Positions 1 through 14,200 of a DNA stretch of 64,000 nt are shown here, piece by piece (the stretch's first letter is position 1; every line of letters begins with the position of its first letter). The notes below the pieces were generated by a model. The model ran no database searches, had not been told where the DNA came from, and saw only the letters and a program-made list of their open reading frames with translations. The stretch covers positions 230,939 through 294,938 of the forward strand of contig KV419435.1 in assembly GCA_001630475.1 (NCBI GenBank). The letters are read 5' to 3'. Origin of the DNA: Sistotremastrum niveocremeum HHB9708. Its lineage: Eukaryota > Basidiomycota > Agaricomycetes > Sistotremastrales > Sistotremastraceae. The translations under genes were made by a program, and so were the position numbers.

Positions 1-414
1 CATACATATTGCATGATATATTACTAGTCCAAGGCGTAACTGGAAACACCTCGTAGCATGAGTGCAATCCCATAAGGAGAAGATAACATCAGGTCACAGA
101 AGCTGCCACTCCTTCTTCAGGAGCAGTGCGAAGTCTATAACAGTCAAGGGCTTGAGCTCTGGTCTCGTACCCATCGGCAAACCGATCGACACGATGCTCA
201 CTTTTTCGATGCTGGGAGAGATATGTCATGCCGAGTTCCTACGACATCGAGCTTCCCTTTATTATATGCAGCTTCAGTGTGCTATATATAGAGAAGAGAG
301 AAGGGCCTAACGTGCAACTTTCGTGTGCTGCCTGCCCAAGAAGGGTTCGACGCCTTGGGTATCCTAAAGAGATCATAAGTCTGTGAGATAGTGGCAGACC
401 CATGATATACTTGT

Positions 415-1668
415 TTAATCGGACAGGCTGCAACTCACCGTCGTTCTCTCGTTGGGATGTCCGGAAGCAAGTCCGGAAGCCAGCGCTGGCACATGATTCT
501 GTTTGGCGGAGCTTGGAACGGTACGATTACTAAGCAAGTATCATCTCATATCCGGGCTTGAGCAACCTACTTCAAAGCCTTGACTATCACCCCGAGAGGG
601 GATCTTGCCTGAGGATCGAAGTGCCAACATCCAGTACAAATTTTGCCAAATTCGAGGTCAAGACCTGAGCCAAACACTCCCAGGTCAACAAGAAGCGAAG
701 TGGGAGCCTTCTTTTCCTCCATTCGTAGCATGACTTGAGCATCAACTTTGCACTCCGCATATGGCACGACCTTTGTGAGCAATTCCTACCATCCATTTCA
801 TCTGAATGATTCTCGTTTGCTGAGTAACGGAGTGGATCGTACCATCAGAATGCACCCAAATGCCCATATATCTGCTTCTACGGTCGGATCAGAATTGGAC
901 AATACCTGCTCAGGGGCCATCCAACGCAAGGTGTCACTCGGTCCATCGGTCGTTAAAGATAGCGAGTCGGATGGCAAAAGCGGAGTAAGAACGTTCAAGC
1001 TAGGCTCGGCGAGCTTTGGAACATTGTCTTGCACAAAAATGTTGGACTGAAACTGACATCAGGTGGGAGGGACACTTTGTGGAAAGATGTAACTGAACGC
1101 TTTTCAATGCCCCGTGAACTATGCCTTGCTTATGCAAATAATTTAGTCCATCTGCAACCCCACTGGCCTTTTAGTGCGGTAGGATCGGTCAGTAATCTTT
1201 TGGGCTACAGTGGCATCGACGTACTAGTATAAGATGATCGACATCCTGATTTCTCACATACTCGGACAATGTCCCCCCCTGTACTTTGGGAGAAACAACC
1301 GAAAACAACCAAGTGTTCCTCCCTGACTCTGGCGAGGCAGTGGGGTAAAAGCAGAAACCTCGGTATGGCAAGACATTAACGTGTTTCAAAGCGGTGAGCT
1401 TATCCACCTCTCGCGCAATTTTCTGTTCACATATAAGAGTCATAGTATGTCTGGAATTTAGATTACCTGCCTCTGCCGACTTTCGTCTTGCATCGTTCGA
1501 TACAGAGATACTTCGAATGACTTTGACCATTACCATCTCCCCTTCGAGAGACGCAGAATGGAGGTCGACTTGGGCGCTTGCCTTCAACGGATGACCCTCT
1601 TCAAATACGAGGTGACCAGTCACGTCGCAGGAATAAGGAAGGCCAGGTTGTTCGTCGACGATATTCAT
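415..1668 (-). CDS. Protein-kinase-like gene, probable pseudokinase (TKL/Tyr-kinase-like fold)
   Basis: This is a multi-exon gene read leftwards. Translation gives a kinase fold in order: a beta-3 lysine (MVMVKVIRS), the alpha-C region (KIAREVDKLTALKHVNVLPY), a catalytic-loop region (GLNYLHKQGIVHGALKSSN), an APE-like helix (TLRWMAPEQVL), DIWAFGCILM, and a C-lobe ending in VIVKALK. Introns of about 57, 52 and 50-60 nt join the parts, at the same places as in the kinase gene at 2239-3671. The catalytic Asp of HGDLK is Ala (HGALK), the metal-binding DFG is AEP (KLAEPSL), and there is no glycine-rich loop. The family has catalytic members, but this copy should not transfer phosphate; a scaffolding or allosteric role is inference. 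The last exon reads to a TAA at 415-417. The start at 1668 is the first Met of the longest frame and an upstream exon is possible. Confidence 0.75.
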
Positions 1669-2238
1669 TGGGATAATGCTATGGGCAATGGGCAGGTACT
1701 TGGAATGAAAGCTGGGAGAACACGTCGCTTCGCGACTTGTAATGATCTGGTCACTCTTATTGCTCGGTTCCCCACTGAAAAGTGCTGTGAGATTCTAGGA
1801 ACGGCGTGAGCTAACCCCATCAAGGATGCTCTGCTCGTTCGCTGAGACCCTTTATGTGCGCTAAGTAGGCACCATGCTCATCGAAAAACGAGGGAGCACC
1901 CCGATGATGGGCCCACTGCATCCAGTCGTTCAACGGTTGATGCACTCTGCCCGCTGTCTGTGCTTTGACAGCGGCTGCAATCTCGCCGGCCCCCAAAGAA
2001 GAAGAAAACTGCCACCAGGAAGTGCAAGTGTGGCCACCGAGAGTCTCTCTGCAGCCATGTCGGGCCTCCCGCTCTCGAGTGTGGCGCTACGAATTCCCCG
2101 TTTGTGGGAGAGATTGATCCTGGATCGAGAAGCAAGATCAGCGTTCTGGGTAGACGGCAAAGTTGAAAAGATTCTTGAGACCCTAGAATTGGTTCAGCTT
2201 TCCTCTTCAACTCTGCTCTCATCAGCCCCAGACGCTAT
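1669..2238. other. Divergent intergenic region between the kinase-like genes
   Basis: This interval separates two divergent, homologous kinase-like genes and probably holds both promoters. A + strand frame from 2057 (MSGLPLSSVALR...) looks like a possible 5' exon of the rightward kinase. I could not find a GT-AG pair that joins it in frame to the exon at 2239, so it is left out of the CDS. Confidence 0.4.
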
Positions 2239-3671
2239 ATGTCAGAACTTGGCCCTGTCGACAAAAGCGATAGTATCGTTTTTGCTAGCCCTTATCCTTC
2301 ATACCGAGGCGGTCTCGCGGATGTTTATCGGGAAACATTGGAATGCGGCCGTTTAGTCGCGGTTAAAGTCATGCGCGACAAGCCTCTACAAGAGAGATGT
2401 CCAACTCATGTCAAACCCGTATGTAACGTTGCTTGTCTAGCATCACTGAGGGCCAATAATCTCGAAGAAATTCATCCGTGAAATGGAGATCTGGTCTAAC
2501 CTTCACCACGACAACATACTGCCGTTGATTGGATTCTGCTTTCGTCCCATCTTTCGAAAGGACGGGAGTCCGCCGAAGACATGGGAATTCTCACTCCTGT
2601 CCCCATGGATGGACAATGAGACTGTAGACGAGTATGCGAAAGACAAACCGACCGAAGTGCGCTTGAGACTTGTACGTATACCTACCTATCTGAGGGTGCT
2701 TTGTCACTAAGCATCGAAGACACAGCTGAGTGACATTGCTAAGGGGTTAGAATACCTCCACGACTCCCGAATCATCCACGGAGACTTGAAGGGTGTAAGG
2801 CGCTTCTTCTGTTCGTCTCCATATTCAGTCAGCTAACCTACACCCTTAGCTCAATATTCTCGTCAATGTTGAAGGACGGGCCCTCCTAGCCGACTTTGGT
2901 CTATCGCGTCAAGTGACACAGTCTCTAGACCGACCAAAGGACATGTGCAACTTGGGTGCCGGGACCACAAAATGGCTGGCTCCCGAGCTCGTCATGCATG
3001 ATCCGCCGATACCTTCCACATATTCAGATGTTTGGGCCTTTGGTTGTATCATTATGGTATTTTTTTCGGCCGAACTCCAAGACGCGGGACTTGATGGCGC
3101 TGAACATGTCAACAGGAAATCTTTGTAAACACTACGCCGTATTCCAACTGCAGGTACTACCAAGCTATTCTGAAAAAAATCTTGGACAAAACTCCTCCGC
3201 ACGAAGGACTGCCCGAAGTCGAGCAAAAAATTAGGAGTGTCCCCGAACTATGGGAGCTTTGCTTGAAGTGCTGGGAGCAGCAACCGGAAGAGCGCCCAAT
3301 CGTTTCTCACATTATTGATGCTTTGAAGTAAGTAATCTATTGTAAGCTATCCCACTGATGCGTGGTACTGATACACATGACGAAGGGGCATTGGTGTGCT
3401 TCCGATAGCAAACGGGACTACGCAATCACTGTCGGACTCTATTACTGCTGCTGATGTCTCTGATCCCGATGATTCGCCACCATATCCTAAGACACCCGAA
3501 GATTCACCATCCCAAACATGCACCAACCTCACCGTGGTCAATCTTGAAAGTAGTAGCCATGAAACCGATGACCAAGAATCAATAATCTGCCCACAACCGG
3601 TAGTAGAGATCCACTCCCCGACCACAAAGCGGTGTGAGCTCAACTTCAGCTTATCAGATACAGATTCATAA
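2239..3671 (+). CDS. Protein kinase, TKL/Tyr-kinase-like, catalytic motifs intact
   Basis: Seven exons can be joined with GT-AG introns at 2419-2467, 2672-2725, 2795-2849, 3057-3115 and 3328-3385, plus the open segments between. The product has a beta-3 lysine (RLVAVKVMRD), the alpha-C and beta-4 region (MEIWSNLHHDNILPLIGFC), the catalytic loop IIHGDLKG, metal-binding LLADFGLS, the activation-segment end TTKWLAPELV, the F helix SDVWAFGCIIM and a C-lobe Arg in EQQPEERPIVSHI. HGDLK in place of HRDLK is usual for the large basidiomycete TKL-like family. The C-terminal 95 residues are Ser/Thr/Asp/Pro-rich and look disordered, ending FSLSDTDS. It is divergent from, and homologous to, the pseudokinase at 415-1668. 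The start at 2239 is a minimum; a 5' exon from 2057 is possible. The exon count excludes any such exon. Confidence 0.8.
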
Positions 3672-4937
3672 AGTAGTCGCTAGCATCGAAGAAAAGTAAA
3701 GAGTAGATGCGGTTTCATCCGTGTGATCGTGTCAGGTTCGGCTTTTTAGGTTTGTTGATGTAGCACTATTAGGAGAGATTAACATTTTGAGATTCATTCT
3801 GTTGCATGCGGACCTATTCTTTATATGTAATGCGTTTTCTATTTACTGAAATGTATTTTGGTTACTTCTTACTAAAGCTGACAGCCAATAGCTCTCGATA
3901 TATAGGCAAGTGGTCTACCAACCCTTTAAATTGGGGGTCTTAAAATTATCGTCGTTCACGGAAGAAACAGAATCACGGAATATTTGAGCGTGAAGCATAA
4001 GCCTCTGACCTATTTACTGTATAATCATAGTAGGCTATAAGTCTATTGATCGATGGCCCTCATGAGCTCCCTCATGCCACTGAGTGGCGCCGCAACTGGA
4101 ATTTGTTCGTTGGTTCCCGTAATCCTGACCTTGATCACCGACACACTCAACAAGCCTAGATGCGGAGATAGACCCTTACGGAGTGCTTTCCTATATCATA
4201 CTCCAATGTCCACTAGCTCATTTCTTTCGGAGACGAACGATCGGCAAGAGAGAAAACCAAAGCATCGGAGACTACTGTACATACAGGACCGTAACATACC
4301 GTTACGGCCGAAATCGTGAGATTAATATGCCAAATTGGCGTAACGTTACGCCAGCCGCTCTCGAGATAAGTTACATTGAGTCTGGAAATTTCGGCGAGCC
4401 GGCTACGCCGGCTGGTATATCCGGGCGTCGCTGTATGTCAATTTTTTCGAACGTTACACTGATAGTTTGGTGAGTATGTTGAAATTTCGGTTCCTGATAT
4501 CGTTACGGCGTTGCGGCCGTATGTTATGGTCGTGTATGTACAATAGGATATATTATAGGAGCAGCTACCGGTGACAGAACGTGACAGGAGTGACATAGCT
4601 ATATATGGAAGGATGTGGCTGTGGCACGTAATGCATTAACTTTGGCGCTCCTCACCCTAACCTGCGCCTCGAGGACATCATCCAGAGGCTCCTAGAATAC
4701 CCTGCAGTGCGCAGATATTGCAAGAAAATTGGAGTGTCCGCGAATCCTCCACACCGGAAAGCCAGATCACGCTCACAGGGAGCCGACACCGCCATCGCTT
4801 TAGCGGTGCATTCGCTACGAACGCCAGCAGCCGACAGCATCAGAAGGTCTCTCCACCGCAGCGACTCTAGAAGAACACTCATAGACTCCGAACTCGCTCA
4901 CTGACTCGACCTTCACCACCCACTCCTTATCGCTCCA
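3672..4937. other. Intergenic region containing a MITE-like element
   Basis: There is no convincing gene. An AT-rich 3' flank of the kinase gene (about 3672-4270) is followed by the 269-bp inverted-repeat element at 4275-4543, then the probable promoter and leader of the CaM-kinase gene at 4938. Confidence 0.5.
4275..4543. mobile_element. Small non-autonomous inverted-repeat element (MITE-like), TA target
   Basis: The left end reads CTGTACATACAGGACCGTAA and the reverse complement of the right end reads TTGTACATACACGACCATAA. This is a terminal inverted repeat of about 25 bp with few mismatches, continuing with ACATAC. Both sides are flanked by TA (4273-4274 and 4544-4545), as expected for Tc1/mariner-type TA duplication. 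The interior is rich in CGTTACG-type short palindromes and has no coding capacity. It has no match elsewhere in the window that I could see. The family assignment is inference from length, inverted repeats and the TA flanks only. Confidence 0.6.
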
Positions 4938-6935
<1,998 letters not shown>

Positions 6936-7635
6936 ATCCCCTCCAAGTCTGCCTTGGATCCGGATCGCACAGGTTTTCGTGCACGGCAGTTGGATAGATG
7001 CGCTCCGACATTGGGGATTGGGGTCATTACTAAACATTGTTCACGGAGGTTGAGGCTGGAAGTATTATTTGGTCGTGGAATAGTCTATTCTGCTGTGGTG
7101 TTTTTGCTTTGTGTCCTTGTACATTCTAATAGTGATCGTCGGAGGGCGAGATGCCAGAATTCAAGAGTTATTTTTAGGCGCTAGCGCTTAGATTAATCAG
7201 TTCCCGATTACGTAAGAAAGCGATCGACCGGATAAGTTTATCTAGGCTTATATGTTTTTCCGCCAAACCACCAAGTTAACTGTAACGGTCGTCGAGCAGA
7301 TACTCAGACGGCTAGATATAAGTACCCAGATAATAACAGTGAAGCGAGACAGAATGCGGCCGGCAGCACCGGAGCTAATGGAAGATCTAGAAGAGGGCCT
7401 TCTTTGTCCATGTCGAACTGTTGGACAGTATCACTGATACTAATGCGAGGCTGAGACAGTTAAATTGGATGCGATAGTGCATAGAATGATGGAAATCTTG
7501 AGACATAAGACCAAGAAATGTGGACTCCATAAAACGAGTCGCTGATGCAAGATAAAGAGCAAATGGGACGTGACATAGAAGCTGGCAGTGAACCGACGCT
7601 GAGTGAATGAAGCCCGACGCATGGCAGGTATGCGA
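6936..7635. other. Convergent intergenic region
   Basis: This region lies between the 3' ends of the CaM-kinase gene and the MYND-finger gene. No supported gene or repeat is visible; it should hold both terminators. Confidence 0.4.
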
Positions 7636-8808
7636 TCATGCGGGCCCGATTCTTTCGACTGGCTTCAAAACGCGGCGAAGAAGGCGTTTTTCAGCCTTGC
7701 CGAGGTTCAAATTTGGATAATTGGTAAGAAACTCGAAGACTTGTGCGGTCTTCGCTGCGTTGAAAAGTGACATGGGAGTGAAAGCGGTGTCCTTGAAGAG
7801 CCTGCGATAAATGACTCGCAGCTCTTTCACATCCGTGCTTTGCTGGATGTCCATGAGGCCGTATGGAAGAAGGAGGTGTGGATTCGGGATCGATTCGGTA
7901 GATAAGGCGAATGCCTTGAGATACCACACACTTGCGATACGATCAGGGGATTGGGAGAGGACTTCGTCGAAATCGCGGGAGAGTCCACAAGTGGTGCGCA
8001 GATCTTCGAGTCCCTTTGCTTCCATGAGCGATTGTAGAGAAGATCCTGAATAAGCATTGCAGAATTCATCGAATGTACAGCGATGGATGAGGAGTGAATA
8101 CGTCTTGTGAAGCACCTTTGCTTGTTGGGTACTAGCGACACAGTACCCAAATTTCACCCATCGTTCCCATTCTTCGACGTGTGGTGAGAATTCGCTCAAT
8201 GAGGAGCAAACGAATTCGTAACAGAAGTTTCTGGCTTCAGACCATGACGCCCTGATTGTTGTGATGTCCTCCCAGGTATCCGTATCTGATCCTCCGATAA
8301 GTTTCCATGGTACACGGTTTCTAGCCCGCCCCCCTTCGATCATACGGGGAATAACGTCAAGTGGATCGGCTTGGCTGAAGACATCTTCATGTTGACTCAG
8401 CCATAGAAAGTTCCCGCGATTATACTTTCCGGCCGCTTCATACTTCGCAAAGATCTCAGGATAGAGCCGTCCTTCGACCTGCCATTTGTGGAGGGTGGGC
8501 GCTTTGACATTGAACGTCTGAATGACTTCGGCGTAGACTTCAATGAGGGATCGGACGTCTGGTTCGGTGTATACTTTGATGAACCCGTAGTCGACCATCA
8601 TGGAACCCTGATTGAGGTTCACCCTGTTGGTAATTATGGACGCAGCGAGGTGATCGGCTGAGGTTATTTTGCGCCCGGGGTTCTCGCACTCGACAATGTG
8701 AAGCGTCCAATGCGCCTTTTGACATCTCGCAGTGCAATAAGCGACTTTCGAGCATCCTGAGCAGGTTTTATGTGTGGGTGTACCACAAACCACGCAGGGT
8801 CGGCCCAT
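7636..8808 (-). CDS. MYND-type zinc-finger protein
   Basis: A single open frame of 390 codons without introns. The N-terminus is a complete MYND finger: Cys5, Cys8, Cys16, Cys19, Cys25, Cys29, His37 and Cys41 (start GRPCVVCGTPTHKTCSGC). MYND fingers bind two zinc ions and usually recognise proline-rich peptides. The remaining 350 residues are predicted helical, with no SET or other catalytic domain that I can recognise, so this is one of the many MYND-only proteins of mushroom-forming fungi. The finger begins five residues after the first Met, which supports the start. The substrate or partner is unknown. It is convergent with the CaM-kinase gene. Confidence 0.85.
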   Translation of the reverse strand: MGRPCVVCGTPTHKTCSGCSKVAYCTARCQKAHWTLHIVECENPGRKITSADHLAASIITNRVNLNQGSMMVDYGFIKVYTEPDVRSLIEVYAEVIQTFNVKAPTLHKWQVEGRLYPEIFAKYEAAGKYNRGNFLWLSQHEDVFSQADPLDVIPRMIEGGRARNRVPWKLIGGSDTDTWEDITTIRASWSEARNFCYEFVCSSLSEFSPHVEEWERWVKFGYCVASTQQAKVLHKTYSLLIHRCTFDEFCNAYSGSSLQSLMEAKGLEDLRTTCGLSRDFDEVLSQSPDRIASVWYLKAFALSTESIPNPHLLLPYGLMDIQQSTDVKELRVIYRRLFKDTAFTPMSLFNAAKTAQVFEFLTNYPNLNLGKAEKRLLRRVLKPVERIGPA

Positions 8809-9533
8809 CTGTATTAACGCGGATGGAAGGATAAATGAAGATGTCTATCGGGGTTGATACAGTCAGATCAATGCTTATATTGTGAGGAGGACGGTCTGGC
8901 TGTACGAACCTTCAAGGCCTTTGCTCACCGAAAGCCTGTCCTTCCAGATACTCCGCTTGGCTCGGGTCGAACTTACCCAAGATCTATCGCTTCGTCAACG
9001 ATGAACGCTGTTGGAAGTTCTGTATACTGTACTTGCCAGCTGGCCTCGTGTTAGGTTACACCGGTATAGTATAGATCGACTGATCGACACGATGGTTATT
9101 CCGAGTAGTTATAGCACTCCCAACACCACAGTTGATCTGGGCCACAATGAACCAGTCATCGAGATGATCAGATAGAGTGTCCTGAAGGGAGAAAGTGAGG
9201 TCAGATCAGCTGAGCTGCATGCAGTCAAGAATTGGGTAGCGCGGCTTGCCCGGCTCGGTTAACGGGAATATCGGCGGAGGTCTTTCTCTCCCCTCCGAAG
9301 GAAATCTCTTGTTGACTAGTGGATATAGCCTCAAATTTGTTTTGCAACATGCGCGAGAAACTGTCTTTCATGAACACTCTTTTACATTATTTTTCCTCAT
9401 CAATACCCAGCACACAATACCAAATACAACAAGCGATACTAATAAGTACTGTAGTATTCCGCATGGCCATTGACCGAGCAAACGCTTCGCAAAACGAAAC
9501 ACATGAGACTCCTAGATCTTGCTGGATCATATA
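8809..9533. other. Intergenic region
   Basis: It contains the 5' flank of the MYND gene and the 3' flank of the arrestin-like gene. No gene, repeat or RNA is recognisable. Confidence 0.4.
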
Positions 9534-10932
9534 CTAAGCTTCGTGAGCCTCTGAGACTTCCCAGTAAGAACTACCACGATATTTTAGCGATGCATGTAAC
9601 CCACAAACACAGATTCACCCACGGAGGCAGATCTAGGGTCAGATTCGCGTCGTGTTCTCTTTCGCCGTCACGGTACAACCCCGATGAAATCTTCAATGAC
9701 GAGGTTTTCAACAGAACGTTGTTACCTAGCCCCGGAAACGGGACCAGAGCTTGCAAGTGATACTGGACGAACTTTACAGTAAGAAAGGAATGCTCGGGGG
9801 TCCTTTTGGCCGTACTCACCGATGTATGCACAAGTCCGTGTTTAAAACTGGGAGGACACTGTAACGTCATCAAGGAGTTGAAGGTCACTTCTTGGGTCCA
9901 TCTTCCCTCCTTCTTCGAGTCGCCTTCCAGGATCCATATAGGCGGAGAAACATCCACAGTGACATTATCATTCCATCCTTGCTTAAGAGCCTTCTTATCT
10001 TGCACTCCGAAGCCTGCAACCAGACCACGGTCTTCATGTCCCGTAGCGTAGTATGTTTCAGCAGTGACCCCTGCGAAAGAATAAAGACGAAGGGATATGT
10101 CATGTGCAGATCTCGGAGGTTTTGGGAATTGAAAAGTTGCTGGATCTGATGAGCTGGATTCTGGAAGGGGTTTGGAGTAACAATGTATGTGGAGTTGAAT
10201 CGGGATCGGTTGGTACAATGGAAGGGAGGGTAGGTCAGGCAGAATAAGCTTTTTTTCGATTGAGAAATGTACAGAGCGCTACAAGTTCAACTTACCTCGA
10301 CTTCAACCTTAGCTTGGCGACCACCGAACAGGCTGCGTCTGATCGAGACTTCTTCTCGCCATGTCCGAGTGTTTGCACCCAGTATCGAGGGGGGTGGTGT
10401 GTCATCGAAGGGGACAAAGGTGAACGGCCGATTAATCCAGATATTCAGTTTGTACCAAGCTTTCAGCTTTCCTACAATCTGAATATAATACTTGATACTT
10501 GCACTTCCATTATCAGTCAGTTGATCAAATGACGGAGGCAAATCAGGGTCGTCTGGCATAGTGAAAGAGAAAGGAATATTCAATAACCCCATCGAGCTGG
10601 GGTCGGCTTTATCGTCGTCTATGTTGGTGTCCAGTTGCCACAAAGTGGTTCGCAGATTCACAAGTGTACGCCATTCTGAAGCACTCTTGGGAGCAACCCG
10701 ATCGTTGATGCTCCTCAAGTTGGCCGACCTAAATTCATAAGTTATGATGCAGTGTGAGTACTCTACACACGTGGTACACTCACGTCCTCAGCACCCCAAC
10801 CAAGGAGGCGGTCACAGCAACGATGCCCCTTTCTTTAATCTTGCCCACATCCAGATCGACGCTGCCCTCCACTGTGGACTTTGGGGTACGCAGAGATGGC
10901 GAAAAATTGAGTGTTATTCCATGATTGACCAT
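9534..10932 (-). CDS. Arrestin-like (arrestin N-terminal domain) protein, copy 1
   Basis: The gene starts at ATG 10932 (MVNHGITLNFSPSLRTPKS) and ends at a TAG at 9534-9536 after PPSYWEVSEAHEA. Introns near 10738-10790, 10213-10280, 9770-9820 and 9555-9610 give a product of roughly 380 residues. It aligns along its whole length with the gene at 22967-24390: first strands (ITLNFSPSL), VEGSVDLDV, PFSFTMPDDPDLPPSF, KAWYKLNIWINRPFTFVPFD, LPDLPSLPLYQPIPI, HCYSKPLP, WILEGDSKKEGRW, PFPGLGNN and SSGLYRD. Beta-sandwich strand patterns and the proline-rich turns fit the arrestin-like fold used by fungal adaptors of ubiquitin ligases and receptors. No PPxY motif was seen, so a ubiquitin-ligase adaptor role is uncertain. 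The start choice is supported by the paralogue. Confidence 0.75.
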
Positions 10933-11263
10933 GGATGCGCACAAAGAGATTAAATTAGCCTCTTCTCACAGAAATATCGCGCGGCATGCTTTACTGGACG
11001 GCCATGACGCACGAACAAACAAAGACCACACATGCGCGCAATGATTGGCTGATCCGAAGTTCCGACGTCCATATTAGGTAGTGACGGCTTCAAACCCGGC
11101 AACTCGGCTAGATTGAACAACCGGTCCTTCTCCTTTCGAATGACGACCGCAGAGCGCTCCGAGTCGCAGGGCCTGCTACAGACGTTGACGAACGACGGCT
11201 TTCAGGCTTATCCACCTTGAACAACGTTCCAGAAGATATTTTCCGTCGCTAGCTGGAAGATAT
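10933..11263. promoter_or_regulatory. Divergent promoter region with a short upstream ORF
   Basis: This is the divergent interval between the arrestin-like gene and the VWA8-type gene. On the + strand a 26-codon ORF (11140-11220, starting MTTAERSES) ends 43 nt before the VWA8 start. If it lies in the leader it could act as a regulatory upstream ORF; there is no direct evidence that it is transcribed. Confidence 0.3.
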
Positions 11264-14200
11264 ATGTCTTCCGCCGCCAAACGACTCGAGCATGTTAAGG
11301 ATGCTCTGAGCGCGCCCAAAACAATTGGGACGCTAAAGCTTGGAGAGCTGACCTACGCTGTTCCAGAAGCCCGTGATTCTACGCGTCTGCCACACACCAC
11401 AGACTTGTTAGAGACTGACGACAAATTCAACTTGACGAACCTTCATTTCTTGTTGCAAAAGTACAGACTTGGTCAGGATGTATTTCTTCTTGGGCAGCCT
11501 GGTCCTTATGCTCGACGATTGGCGATGACATTCTGTCGGTATGTCGGTTCAGCTACCTCCGTTGTGTTGGTTGTGATGAAACGGCCGCAGACTTATAAAC
11601 TCTGAGTACGAGTATATCGCTCTCCACCGAGACGTGGGTGAAACGGAGCTCAAACAAGTAAGCGCGTGTACCCGTCCAGTGACTGTACAATAACGAAGAC
11701 TTCAGGGCCGTGAAATCAGACGTGGAGGGAATTTGGTCTATGTGGATAGCCCTGCCGTTCGAGCTGTGAAACATGGCCGAATACTCATCATTGAAGGAAT
11801 TGAGAAGGCGGAACGTGGAATTATGCCCGTCATCAATAATCTGCTGGAGAATAGGGAAATGTTTGTATTCTGTACTATCCCCGATGCACACTCTCTCACG
11901 TGTCACGCACAGGAACCTTGATGACGGCACTCACATCCTCCACCCTGCACGGCATACACTGCTTCGCGAGTCTCCCGAATACGATTCACTGTCGAGTTCG
12001 AAGACTTTCATATCTGCTCACCCTGACTTCCGTGTAATCGCAATTGGTAACCTTCATTTATGTGCTCAAAAGAACGACTGCTGATGTGCTCGCCAGGTGC
12101 TCCTGTTCCTCCTTACAAAGGTTACCCATTAGATCCTCCCTTTCGCTCTCGCTTCCAAGCGCGTTTCGTTGATACACTTGGATCCCTTCTCTCGCTTTGC
12201 CGTTCAATAGAGAACCAATATTCAATACCATCTAATTCAGCATCATCGTCCCTCACCCAAAAGCTTCGGGACATAATTTTGGCCGTCCAGTATGCCAACG
12301 ATTCTCGGAACCCTCTCGAGAACACAGGAGGTTCATCGCTGCCACCTTTCCCTCAGACGGCCCTTAGAAAGCTTCATCTCCTAGCATCTCAATTTCCTGC
12401 ATCAAGTTCACTCCCGCCCGAGCAGCTTGCGCGTTTGATGCTTGCTATCCACCCTGCTCTTATCCATGTGGCTTTCCAAGGTTGGGCCTCGCTCACTCGA
12501 CAGATTGAGGATGTAGGCCTCGGACAACTCGGTAGCCCATCTTCCGCGGGGTTGGAAGATGGCACCGGGTTCCTCGGATACAAAGCAGTCAGGATAGAAC
12601 GAATCAGCGAGTTGCGCGCTCGTGTAACTTTCGAATGTCTTGCAAGCTCAAACACCGTCGTTCATGAAGTTGCCGCTGGCCCGAAGGAATTTCGTCCATT
12701 CCCTCTGGAAGCTGAAGAGGGTCTTTTGTTCTCAAACAGATTTATGGGATTATTGACTTGCTTCCTCCAACTTCATGCCTTGGGCTCTGACATATCCTAT
12801 GTCCCACCAGTTTTGCCTTCTACCGCTTCATCTTCGACTTCTTTGCTCGTGCGGATCTTCGCTCAGATCTTGGGATACGAACTCGAGACCGTGCATCTTT
12901 ACAAAGAGCTAGGCGGACGTGAAATCGTAATGCGCCGGAAGATCGAAGAAGGGGGTGCAACGACATGGGAGCCCAGGTTCGTTCATTCGAGTGACTCGAC
13001 TTTTCTCAACTGATTTTTAGTGCAGCCCCTTGATTCAAGGTGCCTGGGAGGGTCGTCTCGTACATCTTGCGGGTCTGGATGTCATAGGGCCCACCGCTGG
13101 TTCTATTGCCCGATTGGTTCAGGATCGCGAGTTAGATCTATGGGAGGGTCGGCGTATCGCTGCCAAGGCAACTCCAGAAGAAGTACGTCTGACTTCACTT
13201 GTATTGCGATCAAGCTTATTCGCTCCGTAGCTTGCTTCTGAGGATATCACCGTCGCCCATCCGTCCTTCCGCATTATCAGTTCAGCATCCAAATCTTTGC
13301 CTCTCAAGGATTGGCTTTTTGACGAACATGCTAATATGTTCTTCACCATCCCTTCGCAACCGATGGAAGAAGACGAAGAATCTTCGCTCCTTCTTGGCAC
13401 TGGTTGTCCGCCGGCGACGGTGAAGATTCTCCTGAATTTCGCAACTAAATATCGACAAACCATGTCCTCGGACACGGTACAGAAGAATAGAAAACTGGGA
13501 ACACGTTCCTTGATTCGTATCGCTAGACGATTAGCGCAGTTTCCTTGGGATGATGATCTTTATCCGATCTTTAGCAGAGCCGTGCTGTTGGACTTTTTGC
13601 CACCCGCGGAACGCACGAACGTCGTGACGATCATGGAAGAAAGTGGAATAAAGCAGAGAATTATACTGGTAAGTAGCTTGGTGTATATACGCGATATCTG
13701 AGCTTATATATGAGCATAGTATAATCCACCGCCTGTCATACGCTCCGACGGCATCATCTTCTTCCCGGAAGCTAGCGACCCTTACGATCGCACAAAGTCT
13801 GTGCATATCCCCCTCTTTGATCCCTCACAAGATCGGGAAGGCGCGGCATCGCACATACCGCACATGGAACACTTTTACGATAATAGTCTGCAGTCGGGCC
13901 TGATGAGGGACATGGCTGTTGATCTGGAGCTTCTGAAGGAGCATCTAGTTCTGCTTGGAAATCAGGTAAGCATTTTGAAGCTTAGAGTATCGTGCTTGAC
14001 TGATCATACATACAGGGTGTCGGCAAAAACAAGGTATCGTGGTGTGGATCATGCAATTCACAACGCTGACTTTCATTAGATCATTGATAGGTTGTGTCAG
14101 GTATGGCTTGATCGTAACCTTATCCTTTCTTCGCTGATTATCTTACAGCTTCTGGGCAGACCGAGGGAATACGTGCAGCTTCACCGAGACACCACAGTGA

